Position numbers and translations under genes: made by a program | In this document: in pieces, positions 30,810-39,500 of the stretch | Position numbering within the stretch: the stretch's first letter is position 1 | Layout of the letters: each line of letters opens with the position of its first letter | NCBI GenBank assembly: GCA_934630735.1 | Contig: CAKTWK010000005.1 | Location: forward strand, 1 to 64,000 | From: an uncultured Collinsella sp. | GTDB taxonomy: Bacteria > Actinomycetota > Coriobacteriia > Coriobacteriales > Coriobacteriaceae | Direction: 5' to 3' | Length of the DNA: 64,000 bases | The notes under the pieces: model-generated | Told to the model about the DNA's origin: nothing | Seen by the model: only the letters and a program-made list of their open reading frames with translations | Databases searched by the model: none

Positions 30810-31700
30810 CTAGCGTCCGCGCTCCTCCATGATGATCTCAATCTCGTCGGCGTTGATGCCGACCATGGCCTCGCCCAGGTTCTCCGAAAGCTCAGCGATG
30901 AGCTTGGCGTCGGTGAAGTTGGCCACGGCCTTGACGATGGCGGCGGCGCGCTTGGACGGGTCGCCGCTCTTAAAGATGCCCGATCCGACAAAGACGCCTT
31001 CGGCGCCCAGCTGCATCATCAGCGCGGCGTCGGCAGGGGTCGCTACGCCGCCGGCGGCAAAGTTCACGACGGGAAGATTGCCCGTGGCATGGACCTCGCG
31101 CACCAGCTCGACCGGAACCTGCAACTGCTTGGCTGCCTCAAAGAGCTCGTCGTCACGCAGGGCAACAACGTCGCGGATCTGCTTTTGGATCTTGCGCATG
31201 TGGCGCACGGCCTGGACCACGTCGCCCGTGCCCGGCTCGCCCTTGGTGCGGATCATCGTGGCGCCCTCGGCAACACGGCGCAGCGCCTCGCCAAGGTCGC
31301 GGGCACCGCAGACAAACGGGACGTCAAACTGGGTCTTGTCGATGTGATAGACGTCATCGGCGGGGGAGAGAACCTCGGACTCATCGATGTAGTCGATCTC
31401 GATGGCCTGCAGGATCTGCGCCTCGACGATGTGGCCGATGCGGCATTTGGCCATAACAGGGATGGAGACGGCCTCCTGAATGCCCTTGATCATCTTGGGG
31501 TCACTCATGCGCGACACGCCGCCGGCGGCGCGGATGTCGGCCGGGATGCGCTCGAGTGCCATGACGGCGCAGGCGCCTGCCTCCTCGGCGATGCGTGCCT
31601 GCTCGGGCGTGGTGACGTCCATGATGACGCCGCCCTTGAGCATCTGCGCGAGTTCGCGGTTGAGTTTGACGCGATCGGCCTTGCTGGTCTGTTCTGCCAT
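30810..31700 (-). CDS. pdxS: Pyridoxal 5'-phosphate synthase lyase subunit
   Basis: 296 residues, normal for PdxS. It condenses ribose 5-phosphate, glyceraldehyde 3-phosphate and ammonia from PdxT into pyridoxal phosphate. Hallmarks: [20 protein letters not shown] near the start, the catalytic lysine in MAKCRIGH, the second in [11 protein letters not shown], and phosphate-binding [13 protein letters not shown] and FVGSGIFKS. The start is ATG 31700 (MAEQTSK), with GGGAGCAACC upstream. It is the first gene of pdxS-pdxT and is divergent from pdxR across a 145-base spacer. Confidence 0.96.
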   Translation of the reverse strand: MAEQTSKADRVKLNRELAQMLKGGVIMDVTTPEQARIAEEAGACAVMALERIPADIRAAGGVSRMSDPKMIKGIQEAVSIPVMAKCRIGHIVEAQILQAIEIDYIDESEVLSPADDVYHIDKTQFDVPFVCGARDLGEALRRVAEGATMIRTKGEPGTGDVVQAVRHMRKIQKQIRDVVALRDDELFEAAKQLQVPVELVREVHATGNLPVVNFAAGGVATPADAALMMQLGAEGVFVGSGIFKSGDPSKRAAAIVKAVANFTDAKLIAELSENLGEAMVGINADEIEIIMEERGR

Positions 31701-31792
31701 GGTTGCTCCCTTGGTTGGCATGTGCATTGCTTGACGGAACATCCTATCGGGGAGCTGGGTATGGCGAAATACTCAGTTTTCGAGATAATAAC

Positions 31793-31834
31793 AAGGTCAG
31801 ACTAATACCAGATTAAATGACTCGATAAGGTCAG
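31793..31834. promoter_or_regulatory. Direct repeats in the pdxS/pdxR spacer
   Basis: AAGGTCAG occurs at 31793-31800 and again at 31827-31834, 34 bases (about three helical turns) apart, just upstream of pdxR. MocR/PdxR regulators bind directly repeated sites, so this is a plausible PdxR binding region. Confidence 0.5.
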
Positions 31835-31845
31835 GTGACAAACTC

Positions 31846-33285
31846 ATGCTCGACTACAATTTGGAACAACGCGGCGAAGCGTCGCTCTATGAGTATGTTT
31901 ACCAGCAAATTCGAGATGATATCGTTGCTGGACGCATTGCGGCGGGGGAGCATCTGCCGTCTAAGCGCGCCTTTGCCAGTCATCTGGGAATTAGTGTCAT
32001 TACAATCGAAAATGCATATAGCCAGTTGCTTGCCGAGGGTTATATTTGCTCAAAGCCGCGGCGCGGCTACTACGCGTGCGAACTTCCGGATGCACCGGTT
32101 TTGGCTTCGGCTGCGAAGGGCATCGACCGAGATGCCGCCTCCGTGGGCCCCAACGCGCATGATTCCGACGGACAGACCGAGCAGTTCGACGCTCTTTCTC
32201 CTTCCGCTTTGGAGGCGGCGCGGCTTTGGCAAAGCGCGCTACGGGCGACACTGACGTCCGAAGACGAACGCGAAATCTTTTCGCCCGCGCCCGCGCAAGG
32301 CACCGCTCGGCTACGACGCGCAATTGCTCACCATCTACGCGGGACGAGGGGTATGAATGTCGACCCCAACAACATTGTTATCGGTGCGGGCGCCCAGCTG
32401 CTCGATACCATGTTGGTTCAGTTGCTTGGGGCCGACAAGGTGTATGCCGTTGAGGATCCGGGCTATCTGCGCCTGACGCGCATCTATCAGGCTATGGGTT
32501 GCGAAGTGCGTCATATCCCGTTGGACGGTGAGGGCGTGGACTTGAGCGCTCTACAGAAAACCGGGACCGATGTCCTTCACCTGATGCCGTCCCATCAGTA
32601 TCCGACCGGCCTTGTGACGAGCATTGCGCGTCGCTATGCCCTGCTGAGCTGGGCCGCCGAGCAGCCGGACCGGTATCTCATCGAAGATGACTTTGATTGT
32701 GAGTTTCGCCTTGCCGGTAAGCCGATTCCCGCGCTCGCGTCGATCGATGCCGCCCAATCGGTCATCTACACCAACACCTTTTCAAAAAGTCTGTCGTCGG
32801 CCCTGCGTTTGGCGTATATGGTCCTGCCCGATGAGCTGATGGAACGGTTTAGGCGCAACCTTGGTTTTTACGCCTCGTCGGTGAGTTCTGTTGACCAGGT
32901 CGCTTTAGCGCGCTTGCTGGAATCGGGTGATTACGAGCGGCATGTGAACCGCGTGCGCGTTCGTGCTCGCGAGACACGCGATGGCCTAGCGTCGCTTGTA
33001 CGGAAAGCGTTTCCAGCAGGGGAGGTCTCGATTGAACATGCGGACGCCGGCCTTTACTGCACCGTGGTTGCGGAGTGCGGAGCGGGCGGAAGCTCTTTTG
33101 TGCGGGCCCTCACGCGCTCGGGTATTCCGTTTGTCGATTTCAGTGACTGTTATTGGTGTGCCGATGGCGCGTCTGTCCCTGAAAACTCAACTCAAATTCT
33201 TGTCCAATATGACGACCTGAGTCTAAAAGTGCTTAATACCTTGGAATTGCAGCTCATGGGAGCACTCTGCAACCTAAGTGAGTAG
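31846..33285 (+). CDS. pdxR: MocR/PdxR-type regulator of pyridoxal phosphate synthesis
   Basis: 479 residues. The N terminus (about 10-75) is a GntR winged helix (YEYVYQQIRDDIVAGRIAAG, LPSKRAFASHLGISVITIE) and the rest is a fold-type-I aminotransferase-like domain with IGAGAQLLDTML, EDDFDCEFR and the PLP-binding lysine in TNTFSKSLSSALRLAY. PdxR proteins sense PLP and activate pdxST; the divergent position supports this. The final residues LSE and the TAG stop are encoded by the first 12 bases of a repeat (33274-33395), suggesting that the original C terminus was replaced or fixed when the repeat arrived. Confidence 0.9.
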   Translation: MLDYNLEQRGEASLYEYVYQQIRDDIVAGRIAAGEHLPSKRAFASHLGISVITIENAYSQLLAEGYICSKPRRGYYACELPDAPVLASAAKGIDRDAASVGPNAHDSDGQTEQFDALSPSALEAARLWQSALRATLTSEDEREIFSPAPAQGTARLRRAIAHHLRGTRGMNVDPNNIVIGAGAQLLDTMLVQLLGADKVYAVEDPGYLRLTRIYQAMGCEVRHIPLDGEGVDLSALQKTGTDVLHLMPSHQYPTGLVTSIARRYALLSWAAEQPDRYLIEDDFDCEFRLAGKPIPALASIDAAQSVIYTNTFSKSLSSALRLAYMVLPDELMERFRRNLGFYASSVSSVDQVALARLLESGDYERHVNRVRVRARETRDGLASLVRKAFPAGEVSIEHADAGLYCTVVAECGAGGSSFVRALTRSGIPFVDFSDCYWCADGASVPENSTQILVQYDDLSLKVLNTLELQLMGALCNLSE

Positions 33286-33395
33286 GCTTTTGGATCTTTG
33301 GCGACCAGGCAGTTTTGTAACAAGCTATCTACCTGCGGTTTTGAAAAGCAGGATGACCGGTCTGCTCGGGATGTTCCAAAAAGTCTACTCACTTG
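33274..33395 (+). repeat. CTAAGTGAGTAG-ended repeat, copy 1
   Basis: About 122 bp with complementary ends: CTAAGTGAGTAGGCTTTTGG at the left and CCAAAAAGTCTACTCACTTG at the right. Inside are TTTGGCGACCAGG, TACCTGCGGTTTTG and TGCTCGG, all shared with copies 34694-34816 and 47750-47872. Its left end encodes the last three codons and stop of pdxR. Confidence 0.88.
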
Positions 33396-33428
33396 CCGCG
33401 CAAAGCTTCCGCACGAGAAAAAAATGGG

Positions 33429-33494
33429 GTTTTCAACAGAGCTTCGTCCAGTCCTTGGCAAGCTTTTGGCCAGTTGGGGAGGGCTGTTGAAAAC
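33429..33494. repeat. Inverted repeat GTTTTCAACAG with long loop
   Basis: GTTTTCAACAG (33429-33439) and CTGTTGAAAAC (33484-33494) flank a 44-base loop, another arm-loop-arm structure between the repeat copy and the nuclease-like gene. Confidence 0.6.
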
Positions 33495-33577
33495 TTAACA
33501 GTCCGTTCGGCGCTTTTTTTGGTGCGTTCGCGCCAATGCGAGACAGGCTGGGTTGAAATTCATGTTTTCCTGTGCCT

Positions 33578-34705
33578 ATGAAGGATCTACTTTGTGACAT
33601 ATCGGCTTTTAGGTACTGGCGTTTACCTCCTCAAGTCCGCGCTTTGTGTCCGCCGCTTCCACGACCGGAAGAGGACCGGCAGCGATATAACCTCGCCCGC
33701 AACCCGACGGCTGCAGTTGCGCTCGGCTTTCCGTTGTATGCATTGGTTCGGACGAGAAACAAGCGGACTTGTCCTGCCGGCATTAGGCAGCGGCTGTTCC
33801 TTGGTGAGCTCCCCAGGGAATCCGTGCTGGAAACGGAGCATGGATTTTTGGTTACGTCTCCTCTACTGACGGCATTCATCATGTCGCGGCATCTGACGGA
33901 TCTTCAGCTTCTTTTGGTATTGGCGGAGATGTGTGGCTTGTTTGCGGTGTGTGCCCTGCCGGCGGCACTTGAGGCGGAGCTTTCGCGCGCAATTGATTCG
34001 GGCGCGATTTCGGCAACGTCGGGTTGGGTGCGCTGCCCATCCGAGGACGGTACCACTTCAAATTTATGGCGTCGAGACGCTTTGGTTTTGGGCAGAGACC
34101 TTGACCGTTTTTGTTCAGATGTTTGCGGGATGCGTTACGGCAATAGATTTATGGCGGTATCGCATCTCGTTCCATTGGGCGCCGCGTCGCCTTTTGAGGT
34201 CGAGGCGTATTTGTTGCTTGGACTGCCGAGAGCCCTGGGAGGCGAAGGGTTTTGCGGCATAGAGCTCAATGTCGAAGTGACGCTAAGCACAAGTGCTCGA
34301 TCGATTGTGGGAAAGTCCCGCGTATATATCGACCTACTGCTGTCTTCGCCGGACGGCAGGCGACAGGTGGCCATTGAATGTCAGGGAAAGGCCTCGCACG
34401 GACGCGCAGGGGATGGCTTGCGTGACGCTGACCGCATGACGGCCCTTCAGGCCATGGGCTACGATGTACTTCTCCTGACACACAGACAGATATCCGATGA
34501 GGATAGATTCCGCGCGATCGTTAAGGCCGTATGCAGGATGCTCGATGCTGAATATCGTGATAAAAGTTCAGATGAGCAAAGGGCTGAGACATTACTCCGG
34601 TCTGAACTATTCGTTGACTGGACAAAATTGGGAGTAATCGACGGAAAGATGCCCGTTAGACACAAAACAGCTCGATCGTGGACGGCTGCGGTTCTAAGTG
34701 AGTAG
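33578..34705 (+). CDS. Hypothetical protein with PD-(D/E)XK-like nuclease core
   Basis: 375 residues, not recognised as a named family. The C-terminal third has the layout of DUF559/Vsr-like restriction-endonuclease folds: an Asp in RVYIDLLLSS, then VAIECQGKASHG (E-x-Q in place of ExK), then ADRMTALQAMGYDVLLLTHRQ (a strand-helix with conserved Arg). The N-terminal part (CDISAFRYWRLPPQVR) resembles regulator/nuclease proteins common in actinobacteria with an AbiEi-like front. Repeats with identical ends lie on both sides, and the last residues LSE plus TAG come from the second repeat, exactly as for pdxR. The 3' end is visibly richer in A/T than neighbouring genes. Start is uncertain (GTG 33572 also possible); no clear ribosome site. 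Confidence 0.6.
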   Translation: MKDLLCDISAFRYWRLPPQVRALCPPLPRPEEDRQRYNLARNPTAAVALGFPLYALVRTRNKRTCPAGIRQRLFLGELPRESVLETEHGFLVTSPLLTAFIMSRHLTDLQLLLVLAEMCGLFAVCALPAALEAELSRAIDSGAISATSGWVRCPSEDGTTSNLWRRDALVLGRDLDRFCSDVCGMRYGNRFMAVSHLVPLGAASPFEVEAYLLLGLPRALGGEGFCGIELNVEVTLSTSARSIVGKSRVYIDLLLSSPDGRRQVAIECQGKASHGRAGDGLRDADRMTALQAMGYDVLLLTHRQISDEDRFRAIVKAVCRMLDAEYRDKSSDEQRAETLLRSELFVDWTKLGVIDGKMPVRHKTARSWTAAVLSE

Positions 34706-34816
34706 ACTTTTGGCGCTTTGGCGACCAGGCCGTTTTGCAACAAGTCATTTACCTGCGGCTTTATAAAGCAATATGGATGGTGTGCTCGGTAAGTTCCAAA
34801 AAGTCTACTCACTTAG
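34694..34816 (+). repeat. CTAAGTGAGTAG-ended repeat, copy 2
   Basis: 123 bp, CTAAGTGAGTAGACTTTTGG to CCAAAAAGTCTACTCACTTAG-type right end, closely matching copy 1 internally (TTTGGCGACCAGGC, CAACAAGTCATTTACCTGCG in part). It encodes the last three codons and stop of the nuclease-like gene and is in the same orientation as copy 1. Confidence 0.88.
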
Positions 34817-34881
34817 TTTTTGACGAGAAACCGATGCCAAAGGCAGTCCTATTTCAGGGAGTTAACGAGTCCTCGAGACAC

Positions 34882-34911
34882 AAAAAGGCCCGAACCATGC
34901 GGTCCGGGCCT
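34882..34911 (-). terminator. Terminator after rubrerythrin
   Basis: Minus strand AGGCCCGGACC pairs with GGTTCGGGCCT and is followed by TTTTT, 34 bases after the rubrerythrin stop. Confidence 0.85.
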
Positions 34912-34945
34912 CATCGAGCTAGAGATTATCTCTCAGGCGGCTGGC

Positions 34946-35506
34946 TTAGCCAAAGTAGCGCTTGAGCAGACCGGCGAAAGCCTTGCCGTGGCGAGCCTCG
35001 TCGCGAGCCATCTCGTGCACGGTGTCGTGGATGGCATCGAGACCAGCGGCCTTGGCGCGCTTGGCAAGATCGGTCTTGCCGGCGGTGGCGCCATTCTCGG
35101 CCTCAACGCGCATCTCGAGGTTCTTCTTGGTGGAGTCGGTCACGACCTCGCCCAGGAGCTCGGCGAACTTGGCGGCGTGCTCGGCCTCCTCGTGGGCAGC
35201 CTTCTCCCAGTACAGGCCGATCTCGGGATAACCCTCGCGATGAGCAACGCGAGCCATGGCCAGGTACATACCGACCTCGGAGCACTCGCCCTCAAAGTTG
35301 GCGCGCAGGTCGGCAACGATGTCCTCGGAGACGCCCTCCATCTTGGCGACGCCCACGACGTGCTCGGCAGCCCACTCGAGCTGGCCCTCCTCCTGCTTCA
35401 GGAAACGAGAACCGGGAACGCCGCACTGGGGGCACTTGAAGTCCTCGGGCAGCTGGTCGCCGTCGAACTCTTCCACATAACCGCAAACGGGGCAAACAAA
35501 CTTCAT
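34946..35506 (-). CDS. Reverse rubrerythrin
   Basis: 186 residues. The rubredoxin iron site is N-terminal (CPVCGY at residues 5-10 and CPQCGVP about 27 residues later), followed by a ferritin-like four-helix diiron domain with ligands in [22 protein letters not shown] and DEARHGKAF. This order is the reverse of classical rubrerythrin and is known from anaerobes, where it reduces hydrogen peroxide and oxygen. The ATG at 35506 follows AAAGGATCG. It is a single-gene unit with its own terminator and a possible 5' hairpin (35542-35572). Confidence 0.9.
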   Translation of the reverse strand: MKFVCPVCGYVEEFDGDQLPEDFKCPQCGVPGSRFLKQEEGQLEWAAEHVVGVAKMEGVSEDIVADLRANFEGECSEVGMYLAMARVAHREGYPEIGLYWEKAAHEEAEHAAKFAELLGEVVTDSTKKNLEMRVEAENGATAGKTDLAKRAKAAGLDAIHDTVHEMARDEARHGKAFAGLLKRYFG

Positions 35507-35541
35507 GATTCGATCCTTTCGATCGATGGCGATGGTGCGCT

Positions 35542-35572
35542 CGTCCGGTCCCGTAAGGGCCCTCTCCGGACG
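35542..35572 (-). promoter_or_regulatory. Possible 5' leader hairpin of rubrerythrin
   Basis: Minus strand CGTCCGG pairs with CCGGACG around a GGGCCC-containing loop, 36 bases before the start codon. The stem is strong, but no regulatory family is recognised. Confidence 0.35.
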
Positions 35573-35763
35573 TGCGTCTTGACGAGTTCTATTATCCATA
35601 AATGAGACCGAATGTGAAGCCTATTAGGAATGATTTTTAATTAAACAATTTTGGGCATGTGAAGATGTTGATTGATTAACGATTGCTAGACCTCGTGCGA
35701 CCTCCGATGAGTACAATCGGTCGAGCAAATGTTGACCTATCAACAAATGAAGGAGTTTCCTTT

Positions 35764-36984
35764 ATGCATCTAGCCCGTCGTGCCTGGTGCCGAACATATC
35801 AGACGGTTTTTCGCATCGTATTGCCGATCCTGCCCTATACCGAGCCGCGCATTTTGGAGCATGCCGAGGATGTGCCCGCGGTGCTTCAAAAGCGCTCGAT
35901 CCAGAAGGTCCTTATCGTGACAGACCCTGGTATTGCACGTTTGGGGCTCACGGCATCACTCGAGCGTGCGCTTACGGCTCAGGGGATTGGCGTTACGGTC
36001 TATGCCGAAACGCGTGCGAACCCCACGGTCTCAAACGTGGAGGAAGCGGCGTCCCTGTATCGCGAGAGCGCCTGCCAGGCCATTATCGGCTTTGGCGGCG
36101 GTTCGGCCATGGACTGCGCCAAGGGCGTGGGCGCACGCATCGCACAGCCCAATAAGCCCATCAACAAGATGCGCGGGCTGCTGCGGATTCATCGTCGCCT
36201 GCCGCTGCTTATTGCGGTTCCCACTACCGCCGGTACGGGAAGCGAAGTCACACTCGCGGCGGTTATCACCGATGACGAGACGCACTACAAGTACCCCATT
36301 AACGACTTCGTGCTTATCCCGCGCTTTGCGGTGCACGACCCTGAGTTTACACGCGGCCTGCCCGCCTCCATTACGGGGCAGACGGGCATGGATGCCCTGA
36401 CGCATGCCGTCGAGGCCTTTATCGGCCGTAGCACCACGCCCTACACGCGCAAGATGGCGCGTCAGGCGGTCCAGCTCATCCACGATAATTTGCCCGAGGC
36501 TTATGAGCATGGCGACGACATGCGCGCTCGTCGCAACATGCTTTCGGCGGCGTATAAGGCGGGTGTTGCATTTACCCGCTCCTATGTCGGATATGTGCAT
36601 GCCATCGCGCATAGTCTGGGCGGCCGATACGGAATTCCGCACGGCTTGGCCAACGCCATCATCCTGCCGCACATGCTTCGCGCTTATGGTGACGCCGCCG
36701 CCCCCAAGCTTGCCGATCTTGCTCGCATGGCCGGTATCGCGCCGGCTAACGCGCAGGACAGTCTTGCGGCCGAGGCCTTTATCGATTGGGTCGACCGCAT
36801 GAATGCCGCCTTGGGCATTCCCAAATATGTGACGGGCATTCGCCGCTCCGATATTCCGCAAATGGCGGCCCATGCCGATGCCGAGGCCAATCCGCTATAC
36901 CCCGTTCCACTTTTGATGGACCGTTTGGAGCTCGAGCGTATGTACGAGGTCGTCGCGGGTGGTATGTTTGAGGATGAGAACTAG
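35764..36984 (+). CDS. Iron-containing alcohol dehydrogenase
   Basis: 406 residues of the group III metal-dependent alcohol dehydrogenases. The nucleotide-binding half has VLIVTDPGIARLG and IIGFGGGSAMDCAKG; the iron-binding half has GMDALTHAVEAFIG and VHAIAHSLGGRYGIPHG, giving the conserved His ligands. The enzyme interconverts alcohols and aldehydes with NAD(P)H. AAGGAG precedes ATG 35764; longer in-frame starts lack it. The aldehyde dehydrogenase gene starts 8 bases after the stop, so the pair can convert between an alcohol and its acid through the aldehyde. Confidence 0.9.
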   Translation: MHLARRAWCRTYQTVFRIVLPILPYTEPRILEHAEDVPAVLQKRSIQKVLIVTDPGIARLGLTASLERALTAQGIGVTVYAETRANPTVSNVEEAASLYRESACQAIIGFGGGSAMDCAKGVGARIAQPNKPINKMRGLLRIHRRLPLLIAVPTTAGTGSEVTLAAVITDDETHYKYPINDFVLIPRFAVHDPEFTRGLPASITGQTGMDALTHAVEAFIGRSTTPYTRKMARQAVQLIHDNLPEAYEHGDDMRARRNMLSAAYKAGVAFTRSYVGYVHAIAHSLGGRYGIPHGLANAIILPHMLRAYGDAAAPKLADLARMAGIAPANAQDSLAAEAFIDWVDRMNAALGIPKYVTGIRRSDIPQMAAHADAEANPLYPVPLLMDRLELERMYEVVAGGMFEDEN

Positions 36985-36992
36985 GAGGGCCC

Positions 36993-38372
36993 ATGAACAC
37001 CGAGGAAATCGCGCGCATTGTCGGCGAACAGCGCGCCCACTTTAAGACGCACGCCACGTTTGATGTCGATGCTCGACGTCGCGCCCTCGTGCGCCTGCGC
37101 GAGGCGGTGCGGGCACACGAGACCGATATCGCCCATGCGCTCAAGACCGATTTGGGAAAGTCGCATGACGAGGCCTATATGTGTGAGATCGGCACATCGC
37201 TTTCCGAGATTCGTCATCAGATTGCGCATGTGGCTCGATGGAGTCGTCCGCGCCTGCGTCCGTGTGACCTCGCCAACGCCGTGAGTGTGTGCAAAACGCA
37301 AGCCGTGCCCTATGGCGTCACGCTCATTATGGCGCCCTGGAACTACCCGTTTTTGCTAACGCTCGAGCCGCTTGCCGGCGCCCTTGCCGCAGGCAATACC
37401 GTGGTCATCAAGCCGAGTGCCTATGCTCCGGCATCGAGCGCGGTGCTCAGGCAGATTTGCGAGGAAGCATTTGATCCGCGCCTGGTGACGGTCGTCGAAG
37501 GCGGGCGTGCCGAGAATGAGGCGCTGCTCGACGAGAGCTGGGACAAGATCTTCTTTACCGGTAGCGTTCCGGTCGGCAAGCTCGTCATGGAGCGCGCGAG
37601 CAAAAACCTCACGCCCGTGACGCTTGAGCTGGGCGGCAAGAGCCCCTGCATCGTGGATGCGACGGCAAACTTGAAGGTCGCGGCACGGCGTATCACCTTT
37701 GGTAAATGGCTCAACGTGGGGCAGACCTGCGTGGCGCCCGACTACCTGCTGGTCGATGCGCGCGTGCACGACGAGCTGCTGGGCCTCATCAAGGAAGAGG
37801 CTCGCCGTATGTTTGGTGAACATCCGCTCGATAACGAGGACTACGGGCATATCGTCAACGCCAAGCATTTTGCGCGCGTGCGCGGGCTGATCGATCCCGA
37901 CAAGGTTGTGCTGGGAGGCACGGCGCGCGAGTCGTCGCTCAAGATTGAGCCGACGATCCTAGACGGCGTGGCGCCTGAGGACGCCGTGATGCAGGAAGAG
38001 ATTTTCGGTCCCATCTTGCCGGTGCTGACGTTTGAGAGCCTGGATGAGGCCGAGGCGTTTATTGCAGATCGTCCGACGCCGCTGGCCCTGTATATCTTTA
38101 GCCAGGATCGCGCAGTTCAGGAGCGCTTTGTGCGCTACGTGCCCTTTGGCGGCGGCTGCGTTAACGACACCATCATGCATCTGGCTACGAGCCATATGGG
38201 CTTTGGCGGCATGGGCGCGAGCGGCATGGGGCAGTACCATGGCCGCGAGAGCTTCGATACGTTTAGCCATAAGAAGAGCATCGTGAACAAGGTAACCTGG
38301 CTGGACGTGCCGTTTCGGTATGCGCCCTACGCAAGCTGGAAGCACAAGTTCGTGCGTATGTTTGTACACTAA
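36993..38372 (+). CDS. Aldehyde dehydrogenase (ALDH3-like)
   Basis: 459 residues, the short form typical of the ALDH3/coniferyl-type branch. It has the cofactor stretch APWNYPFLLTLEPLAGALAAGN (seen as APWNYPF and LAAGNTVVIKPS), the glutamate in LELGGKSPCIV and the catalytic cysteine in NVGQTCVAPDY. EEIFGPILPVLTF near the end is conserved. It oxidises aldehydes with NAD(P)+, probably the product of the upstream alcohol dehydrogenase, whose stop is 8 bases before this start. The physiological aldehyde is unknown. Confidence 0.92.
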   Translation: MNTEEIARIVGEQRAHFKTHATFDVDARRRALVRLREAVRAHETDIAHALKTDLGKSHDEAYMCEIGTSLSEIRHQIAHVARWSRPRLRPCDLANAVSVCKTQAVPYGVTLIMAPWNYPFLLTLEPLAGALAAGNTVVIKPSAYAPASSAVLRQICEEAFDPRLVTVVEGGRAENEALLDESWDKIFFTGSVPVGKLVMERASKNLTPVTLELGGKSPCIVDATANLKVAARRITFGKWLNVGQTCVAPDYLLVDARVHDELLGLIKEEARRMFGEHPLDNEDYGHIVNAKHFARVRGLIDPDKVVLGGTARESSLKIEPTILDGVAPEDAVMQEEIFGPILPVLTFESLDEAEAFIADRPTPLALYIFSQDRAVQERFVRYVPFGGGCVNDTIMHLATSHMGFGGMGASGMGQYHGRESFDTFSHKKSIVNKVTWLDVPFRYAPYASWKHKFVRMFVH

Positions 38373-38395
38373 AATGGGATAGAAGATAGGGATAA

Positions 38396-38431
38396 AAGTG
38401 GCCGCCTCTGCGTAAGCGAAGACGGCCACTT
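38396..38431. terminator. Hairpin after the dehydrogenase operon
   Basis: AAGTGGCCG and CGGCCACTT form a 9-bp stem with a small inner stem. It follows the aldehyde dehydrogenase stop by 23 bases, but the T run is on the minus-strand side, so plus-strand termination may be weak and the next small gene could be read through. Confidence 0.6.
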
Positions 38432-38437
38432 CTCACG

Positions 38438-38617
38438 ATGAAAACGTGTATCGGAGTTGGCAAGACCCGCTGCCACGGGTGTCATCCGTGTTCCTATCTT
38501 ATCTGCAAGCGTCCCGTCGCGCAAGCGTTGCGGCAAGCGATTGAAAGACACGGACGGGGTGAATTTGTGTCCGCACGAACCCGTAGACTTCTCAACTATG
38601 TGGTGGATGCTCGCTAG
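38438..38617 (+). CDS. Small cysteine-rich basic protein
   Basis: 59 residues. The N-terminal part carries five cysteines: C4, then RCHGCHPCSYLIC with spacing C-x2-C-x2-C-x4-C, a pattern suited to zinc or an iron-sulphur cluster. The rest is basic (IERHGRGEFVSARTRRLL). Its stop is 18 bases before an acidic 59-residue gene whose ribosome site is good, which suggests an operon. The Shine-Dalgarno of this gene itself is poor and a hairpin lies just ahead, so expression may depend on read-through from the dehydrogenases. No family is recognised; the coding call rests on clean codon use and the ordered cysteines. Confidence 0.5.
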   Translation: MKTCIGVGKTRCHGCHPCSYLICKRPVAQALRQAIERHGRGEFVSARTRRLLNYVVDAR

Positions 38618-38635
38618 TCGGCAATGGAGGCGGCC

Positions 38636-38815
38636 ATGTTTGATGACGATGACCTGTTCGATCTGACGGACGACCCGTTTGAGTGGGATATGCTGATCGA
38701 CGATGATGAGCTGGAGCAGGACCGGAAGAAGCGGCAGGACAAGAACGCCCAGGGCAACGCTTCGAAAAAGCAAGACAAGCGCCGCCGCGGCCTGTTCGGC
38801 GGGCTCTTTGGATAA
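38636..38815 (+). CDS. Small acidic protein, hypothetical
   Basis: 59 residues. The first half is strongly acidic (MFDDDDLFDLTDDPFEWDML, then IDDDELEQD), the second is basic and disordered (RKKRQDKNAQ, KKQDKRRRG) and ends in GLFGGLFG. TGGAGG is six bases ahead of ATG 38636. It follows the cysteine-rich small gene and precedes a phosphoesterase by 66 bases. No family is recognised. The bipolar charge and hydrophobic end suggest a binding partner, perhaps of the adjacent basic protein; this is inference. Confidence 0.6.
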   Translation: MFDDDDLFDLTDDPFEWDMLIDDDELEQDRKKRQDKNAQGNASKKQDKRRRGLFGGLFG

Positions 38816-38881
38816 CCGCCGCATCGCTGCATCTGTATACTTAGCACGAGTTTGACACATTGCGAAATGAGGACACAGACG

Positions 38882-39427
38882 ATGATGTGGTTTACCGCCG
38901 ACCTGCACTTGGGCGATACGAATATCTTGCACGACATGGACCGGCCGTTTGGCTCGGTCGAGGAGATGAATCGCAAGGTCATCGATGCCATCAATGAGTG
39001 CGTGGCTGTGGATGACCGTCTCTACATCCTGGGAGACTTTACCTATCGTTTGCCCCTAGCGGATGCCATGCACTTGCGCGAGCGTATCGAATGCAAGAAC
39101 GTGACGCTCATCCGCGGTAACCATGACGGCGACTGGGAAGATCCCGATGTACCGCAGATTTGGGATGACGTGCGCGATTACCTGGAGATTGCTCCGGGCT
39201 ATGCCAAGGGTCATCGTCTGGTTATGAGCCATTACCCCATGCTCAGCTGGAATGGCAAGGCGCGCGGCGCCATTATGCTTCATGGGCACATCCACAGCAG
39301 GGGAGACCGTACCAACGCGCGCAACCGCGATCGCGAGCGCCCTATCTTTCGCTACGATGTCGGTCTCGATGCCAACGACTACAAGCCCGTAAGCCGCGAC
39401 CAGATCTTGAGCTTCTTTGGACTGTAG
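38882..39427 (+). CDS. Calcineurin-like metallophosphoesterase
   Basis: 181 residues. Motifs run in order: FTADLHLGDTN (normally D.H.GD), YILGDFTY, IRGNHDGDW (GNHD) and VMSHYP with later LHGHIHSR, supplying ligands for two metals. Small stand-alone members cleave phosphodiesters or phosphomonoesters in the cytoplasm; the substrate is unknown. Two ATG codons in a row (38882, 38885) are possible starts, with GAGG about 12 bases upstream. It follows two small genes in the same direction and precedes the antiterminator gene by 73 bases. Confidence 0.86.
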   Translation: MMWFTADLHLGDTNILHDMDRPFGSVEEMNRKVIDAINECVAVDDRLYILGDFTYRLPLADAMHLRERIECKNVTLIRGNHDGDWEDPDVPQIWDDVRDYLEIAPGYAKGHRLVMSHYPMLSWNGKARGAIMLHGHIHSRGDRTNARNRDRERPIFRYDVGLDANDYKPVSRDQILSFFGL

Positions 39428-39500
39428 CTGCAAGTGCAGGTAGAATGAACGCGTCGCGCAGACGGTCTGTGTGGCGCGTTTTAGTAGGAGCAATGATTCC

